Source of the DNA: Mucilaginibacter terrigena
GTDB lineage: Bacteria > Bacteroidota > Bacteroidia > Sphingobacteriales > Sphingobacteriaceae
Length of the DNA: 64,000 bases
Direction: 5' to 3'
NCBI RefSeq assembly: GCF_004168255.1
Contig: NZ_SEWG01000002.1
Span: forward strand, 682,001-746,000
The notes beneath the pieces were generated by a model. It saw only the letters and a program-made list of their open reading frames with translations. It was not told the origin of the DNA and made no database searches. The position numbers were made by a program, and so were the translations under genes. Positions 60,757 through 64,000 of the stretch are shown here, in pieces; positions within the stretch are counted from its first letter, which is position 1; each line of letters opens with the position of its first letter.

Positions 60757-61986
60757 ATGAAAAACCTTTTTCGTATTTGTCTCATCTTCTTTATTGTAGC
60801 GGCCTTTATTGGTTGCGAGAAAAAGGATGAGGAGTTTAAGAAATTTTTGGGCGATAAGGAAATAACCTATCCCGGTAAAGTAATAAACCCGCACTCTAAA
60901 CCGGGTAATTTACGCACCGCCCTGGTTTGGAGCCCAAGCCCCGATCCAAGCGTTAGTAAATATGTTATTTATTGGAATAACAAAGCCGATTCGCTGGTGG
61001 TTAATTCAACCAACCATAACACATCCGATTCGGTAACCGCCGTAATACCGGGGCTTAGCGAATATATTTATTCGTTCACCATCGTATCGCTTGATTCCAA
61101 AGGCAATAAATCTGTTCCGCTGGATATTAATAATGTTAAGGTTTATGGCCCGATTTATCAAAGTGGGTTATTAAATAGGGTTTATGATGCTGCTAACCCG
61201 TTCAACGTATCCGAAAATGGTAACGTTAAACTTAACTTTTTAGCAGCCGATACCTCATCCTTAAATGTATCAACCATTATAAAATATACCAACAGGGATG
61301 GTGATGTTGTAGAAAAAGACCTGGACCCCGATAGCACATCCTACACCATTACCGATTATAAATCGGGCGAGCCTGTGAGTTTCCGTTCGGGTTATATCCC
61401 GGTAAAGGGGGCTATTGATACATTTTATGTAGAAAACTACAGCACTTTCCCCGAAATTAACGGTATAAGCCAATGCGCAAAATCGTTATTCAAAGAAAAT
61501 AAACTGAACGGCGACGTTGGGACGTATGAAGGCCAGACAAGCGTAAGTAAACTTTGGGATGGTTCGGTAGGCCCGCAGGGCTATCCAAATATCTTCCACA
61601 GCGATGGCGACCACCACATGCCGCATACTTTTACATTTGATATGGGCAAGGTTTATAAAGTGCTTACCAGCATGGAAGAAACCGGCCGTAACTGCTGTAA
61701 TAATCCCGACCAGTTTGAGATATGGGGAATAGCTGATATTACTAACGCTGCCACAAACCTGTCGCCAAATGATAACGGCTGGACAACCGAAATGCAGGCC
61801 AAAGGCTGGACACTATTAAAAGATGTAACCCGTAACGATGACGGGCAGGCGCTCATCAAGATCAATTTTGATGCGGCGATACCACCTGTAAGATACATCC
61901 GCGTTAGGGTTAAACATGTAACCACCGGCGATGGCTACTATAGCAACATCAGCGAAATGACTTTTTTTAACGATGTGCTAAAATAA
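60757..61986 (+). CDS. surface lipoprotein, DUF4998 type
   Basis: A 409-aa lipoprotein with signal MKNLFRICLIFFIVAAFIGC (lipidated Cys20). The N-terminal DUF4998 module carries the phrase HSKPGNLRTALVWSPSPDPS, followed by VSKYVIYWNNKADSL. The C-terminal half looks like another F5/8-type-C-like sandwich (VSKLWDGSVGPQGYPN, then a segment with GKVYKVLTSMEETGRN and a last strand MTFFNDVL). Like its neighbour it is a typical susCD-associated surface glycan-binding protein. A strong terminator (62014-62046) follows, ending the susC operon. Confidence 0.75.
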   Translation: MKNLFRICLIFFIVAAFIGCEKKDEEFKKFLGDKEITYPGKVINPHSKPGNLRTALVWSPSPDPSVSKYVIYWNNKADSLVVNSTNHNTSDSVTAVIPGLSEYIYSFTIVSLDSKGNKSVPLDINNVKVYGPIYQSGLLNRVYDAANPFNVSENGNVKLNFLAADTSSLNVSTIIKYTNRDGDVVEKDLDPDSTSYTITDYKSGEPVSFRSGYIPVKGAIDTFYVENYSTFPEINGISQCAKSLFKENKLNGDVGTYEGQTSVSKLWDGSVGPQGYPNIFHSDGDHHMPHTFTFDMGKVYKVLTSMEETGRNCCNNPDQFEIWGIADITNAATNLSPNDNGWTTEMQAKGWTLLKDVTRNDDGQALIKINFDAAIPPVRYIRVRVKHVTTGDGYYSNISEMTFFNDVLK

Positions 61987-62013
61987 GAAGCTTACGCCCC
62001 GCTATATCTCATT

Positions 62014-62046
62014 AAATAAGCCATCCCTGCAAAGGATGGTTTATTT
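62014..62046 (+). terminator. intrinsic terminator at end of susC operon
   Basis: AAATAAGCCATCC pairs with GGATGGTTTATTT (one wobble pair) around a 7-base loop. It lies 27 bases past the DUF4998 stop. It also argues for the 62096 start of the next gene over the ATG at 62036, which falls inside the hairpin. Confidence 0.8.
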
Positions 62047-62095
62047 GTGTAAAGCTTTAAATTTGTTTTTTAATAAACCGGCTATATATCAACCT

Positions 62096-63295
62096 ATGTT
62101 AAAATGCATTGCTGCCATGTTTGTGTCTCTATCGTTTGTAATGCCTGCTAAGGCGCAGCAAGCTTACAAACAAGCGTTGCCTTACCGTAATTATTACCAT
62201 ACAAGAGGGGGGCTAAATCATTTTCTTTCGGCAGTAACCCAAAAACATGTTGCTACTGTCGCTTTTTTAGGTGGATCCATAACGTTTAACCCCGGCTGGC
62301 GCGATAAGGTATGTAGTTACCTTAAAGATCGCTATCCAAAAACAAAGTTCAGGTTTATACAGGCGGGTATACCATCATTAGGAAGTTTGCCGCATGCTTT
62401 TCGTTTAAAACGCGACGTGCTCGATTCCGGCCGGGTTGATCTTTTATTTTTAGAAGCTGCCGTAAACGACCGGGTGAACGGAACCGACAGCCTCACGCAG
62501 GTGCGCGATCTGGAGGGTATCGTAAGGCATGCAAAACGCAACAACCCTTTAATGGATATTATCCTGATGTCCTTCGCCGACCCGGATAAGAGCAACGATT
62601 ACGGAAAAGGAAAAACACCTGCCGAAGTAGCAAACCACGAACTGGTCGCGAAGTACTATAACCTGCCCTCCATTAACCTTGCGAAAGAAGTTTACGATAA
62701 GATACAAAACAAGGAGTTTAGCTGGCTTAATGATTTTAAAGACATACACCCCGCGCAGTTTGGCCAGGAATTGTACTTCGCCAATATAAAAAGCCTGCTG
62801 CAAAGCTGCGCGGAGCAGCCTGTTAAAAAATTCGCAGTAACGCCGTTGCCTAAACCATTAAACAAATCGAACTTTGAACATGGTAACTATTACAGCATCA
62901 CCAATGCAGATTACGATAAAAATTGGGCGATAGACGATAACTGGACACCTAAAGATAGTTTGGACACACGCCCCGGTTTTGTAAACGTACCAACCCTCGT
63001 TACTGAAAAAGCAGGCGCGGAACTTACATTGCCTTTTAACGGCACAGCCATTGGCATGGGCGTTGTTTCGGGTGGCGACGCAGGGGTGGTTTCTTATTCT
63101 ATTGATGGTGGCGCTTTTAAAGAGACAGACCTGTACACCCAATGGAGCGGCTGGCTGCACCTGCCATGGTATGTATTATTTGATGGCAACCTTGCCAAAG
63201 GCAGGCATGTGTTAAAGCTAAAAATAGCCGGTCATCATAATCCAAACAGTAAGGGCAATGCCTGCCGCATCGTATATTTCCTGAGGAACGAATAA
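62096..63295 (+). CDS. SGNH/GDSL-family esterase
   Basis: A 399-aa exported hydrolase (from ATG 62096; signal peptide MLKCIAAMFVSLSFVMPAKA). Block I is FLGGSITFNPGW with the nucleophile Ser; a VDLLFLEAAVND segment with block-III-like Asn-Asp follows, and block V is DIHPAQFG (Asp and His of the triad). The C-terminal 160 residues form an additional beta-sandwich domain. It is probably a carbohydrate esterase (acetyl esterase) removing decorations from the glycan. The gene has its own start after the terminator, with the GH95 gene downstream. Confidence 0.7.
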   Translation: MLKCIAAMFVSLSFVMPAKAQQAYKQALPYRNYYHTRGGLNHFLSAVTQKHVATVAFLGGSITFNPGWRDKVCSYLKDRYPKTKFRFIQAGIPSLGSLPHAFRLKRDVLDSGRVDLLFLEAAVNDRVNGTDSLTQVRDLEGIVRHAKRNNPLMDIILMSFADPDKSNDYGKGKTPAEVANHELVAKYYNLPSINLAKEVYDKIQNKEFSWLNDFKDIHPAQFGQELYFANIKSLLQSCAEQPVKKFAVTPLPKPLNKSNFEHGNYYSITNADYDKNWAIDDNWTPKDSLDTRPGFVNVPTLVTEKAGAELTLPFNGTAIGMGVVSGGDAGVVSYSIDGGAFKETDLYTQWSGWLHLPWYVLFDGNLAKGRHVLKLKIAGHHNPNSKGNACRIVYFLRNE

Positions 63296-63436
63296 TCCAT
63301 TTATTTGCTGGATTTGTCCATTTTAAAGCAGAAAACAAGCTTTTATTTTTAGCCAGCCAATTAGTATTTCACCAATTGTAAAAATAGCCTGCTCAAACCC
63401 CGGCGGTTTAACAGGCCATTTGTTAACTAACCGATA

Positions 63437-64000
63437 ATGAAAAGATCCTTATACCTGATTACCATAATTTGTTTATTAAGCGATATAGCCTACGGACAAA
63501 ACAAACCACTAAAGCTTTGGTATGATAAGCCGGCCGCACAGTGGGAAGAGACGCTGCCTTTGGGCAATGGCCATTTAGGTATGATGCCCGATGGCGGTAT
63601 AAACGAAGAACACATCCTTTTAAACGATATTACGCTATGGTCGGGCGCGCCGCAGGATGCCAATAATTACGAAGCTTATAAAAGCCTGCCAGAGATAAGG
63701 AAGCTGCTTGCTGAAGGAAAGAATAACGAGGCGCAGGCCCTGGTCGATAAAAATTTTATCTGCACAGGGGCAGGATCAGGCAGCGAGCCGTTTGGTAAAT
63801 ATCAGGTACTTGGCGATCTGAAGCTAAAGTTTAATTACGCAAACCCTGATAAGGCCAACTCTCCTGCCAACTACAAACGCGAGCTATCGCTGGATAACGC
63901 CATTGCCAGCTCCAGTTTTGTGGTTGACGGTGTTACCTATAAAAGAGAATATTTTACAAGCTTTGGTAACGATGTAAGTATCATCAAACTATCGGCAGAT
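63437..64000 (+). CDS. GH95 alpha-L-fucosidase-family enzyme, 3'-partial
   Basis: The first 188 codons of an exported enzyme, cut by the window end. Signal peptide MKRSLYLITIICLLSDIAYG is followed by KPLKLWYDKPAAQWEETLPL, then GNGHLGMMPDGGINEEHILL and NDITLWSGAPQDANNYEA. This is the classical N-terminus of GH95, whose members release 1,2-linked L-fucose or L-galactose from glycans by inversion. The N-terminal beta-super-sandwich domain is in view; the catalytic (alpha/alpha)6 barrel lies past the edge. Its presence fixes the theme of the neighbouring fuconate-pathway genes. Confidence 0.9.
   Translation, partial: MKRSLYLITIICLLSDIAYGQNKPLKLWYDKPAAQWEETLPLGNGHLGMMPDGGINEEHILLNDITLWSGAPQDANNYEAYKSLPEIRKLLAEGKNNEAQALVDKNFICTGAGSGSEPFGKYQVLGDLKLKFNYANPDKANSPANYKRELSLDNAIASSSFVVDGVTYKREYFTSFGNDVSIIKLSAD

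Overview
The window (about 42% GC by eye) comes from a Bacteroidota bacterium, most likely a Sphingobacteriaceae member such as Mucilaginibacter or Pedobacter. The evidence is SusC/SusD pairs, a gliding-motility/type IX secretion C-terminal domain, DUF3857 transglutaminases, few Shine-Dalgarno sites, and one textbook Bacteroidota promoter (TTTG-N19-TAnnTTTG) in front of a tRNA-Pro gene. Gene assignments rest on reading motifs by eye; no database search was run.

Region 1 (1-22.6 kb, all plus strand) is the 3' half of an extracellular contractile injection system (eCIS, Afp/PVC-like) locus. It carries the end of a large baseplate protein, a second baseplate protein split at an A7 run, the CIS tape-measure protein, two Ala-rich helical proteins of unknown role, a 305-aa protein of unknown role, the eCIS AAA+ ATPase and a small orphan protein. 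Two very large multidomain cargo proteins follow. The first joins an eCIS-core DUF4157 domain, a zinc deaminase-like domain and an intact eukaryotic-type ubiquitin-specific protease. The second joins an OTU-type deubiquitinase, an HD/SidE-phosphodiesterase-like domain and a C-terminal domain that looks like an ADP-ribosyltransferase. That order (deubiquitinase, phosphodiesterase, ART) matches the Legionella SidE effectors. The payload points to a eukaryotic target and an attack on the ubiquitin system; this is the most exciting part of the window.

Region 2 (22.7-28.4 kb) is ordinary genome: DUF4202, a GH36-like glycosidase, DUF1543, an FAD/NAD(P)-binding protein, DUF1801 and tRNA-Pro(TGG). 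Region 3 (28.5-40.2 kb, minus strand) has a 2990-aa secreted repeat protein built from NHL-type propellers, putative Ig domains and cadherin-like sandwiches, then a polytopic GT-C-like membrane protein paired with a WcaF-like acetyltransferase. Region 4 (40.5-48.5 kb) has an exported TPR/MORN-type repeat protein broken by one in-frame stop codon, two DUF3857 transglutaminase-like proteins (one active-looking, one lacking its cysteine), and a convergent small lipoprotein.

Region 5 (48.7 kb to the end) is an L-fucose/fucoside utilisation locus. It encodes an AraC regulator, an SDR dehydrogenase, L-fuconate dehydratase, an SSS sodium/sugar symporter, SusC, SusD, two surface lipoproteins (DUF5000-type and DUF4998-type), an SGNH hydrolase and the start of a GH95 alpha-L-fucosidase-family enzyme cut by the window edge. 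Together they suggest binding and outer-membrane import of fucosylated glycans, defucosylation, Na+-driven uptake, and oxidative (non-phosphorylating) fucose breakdown.
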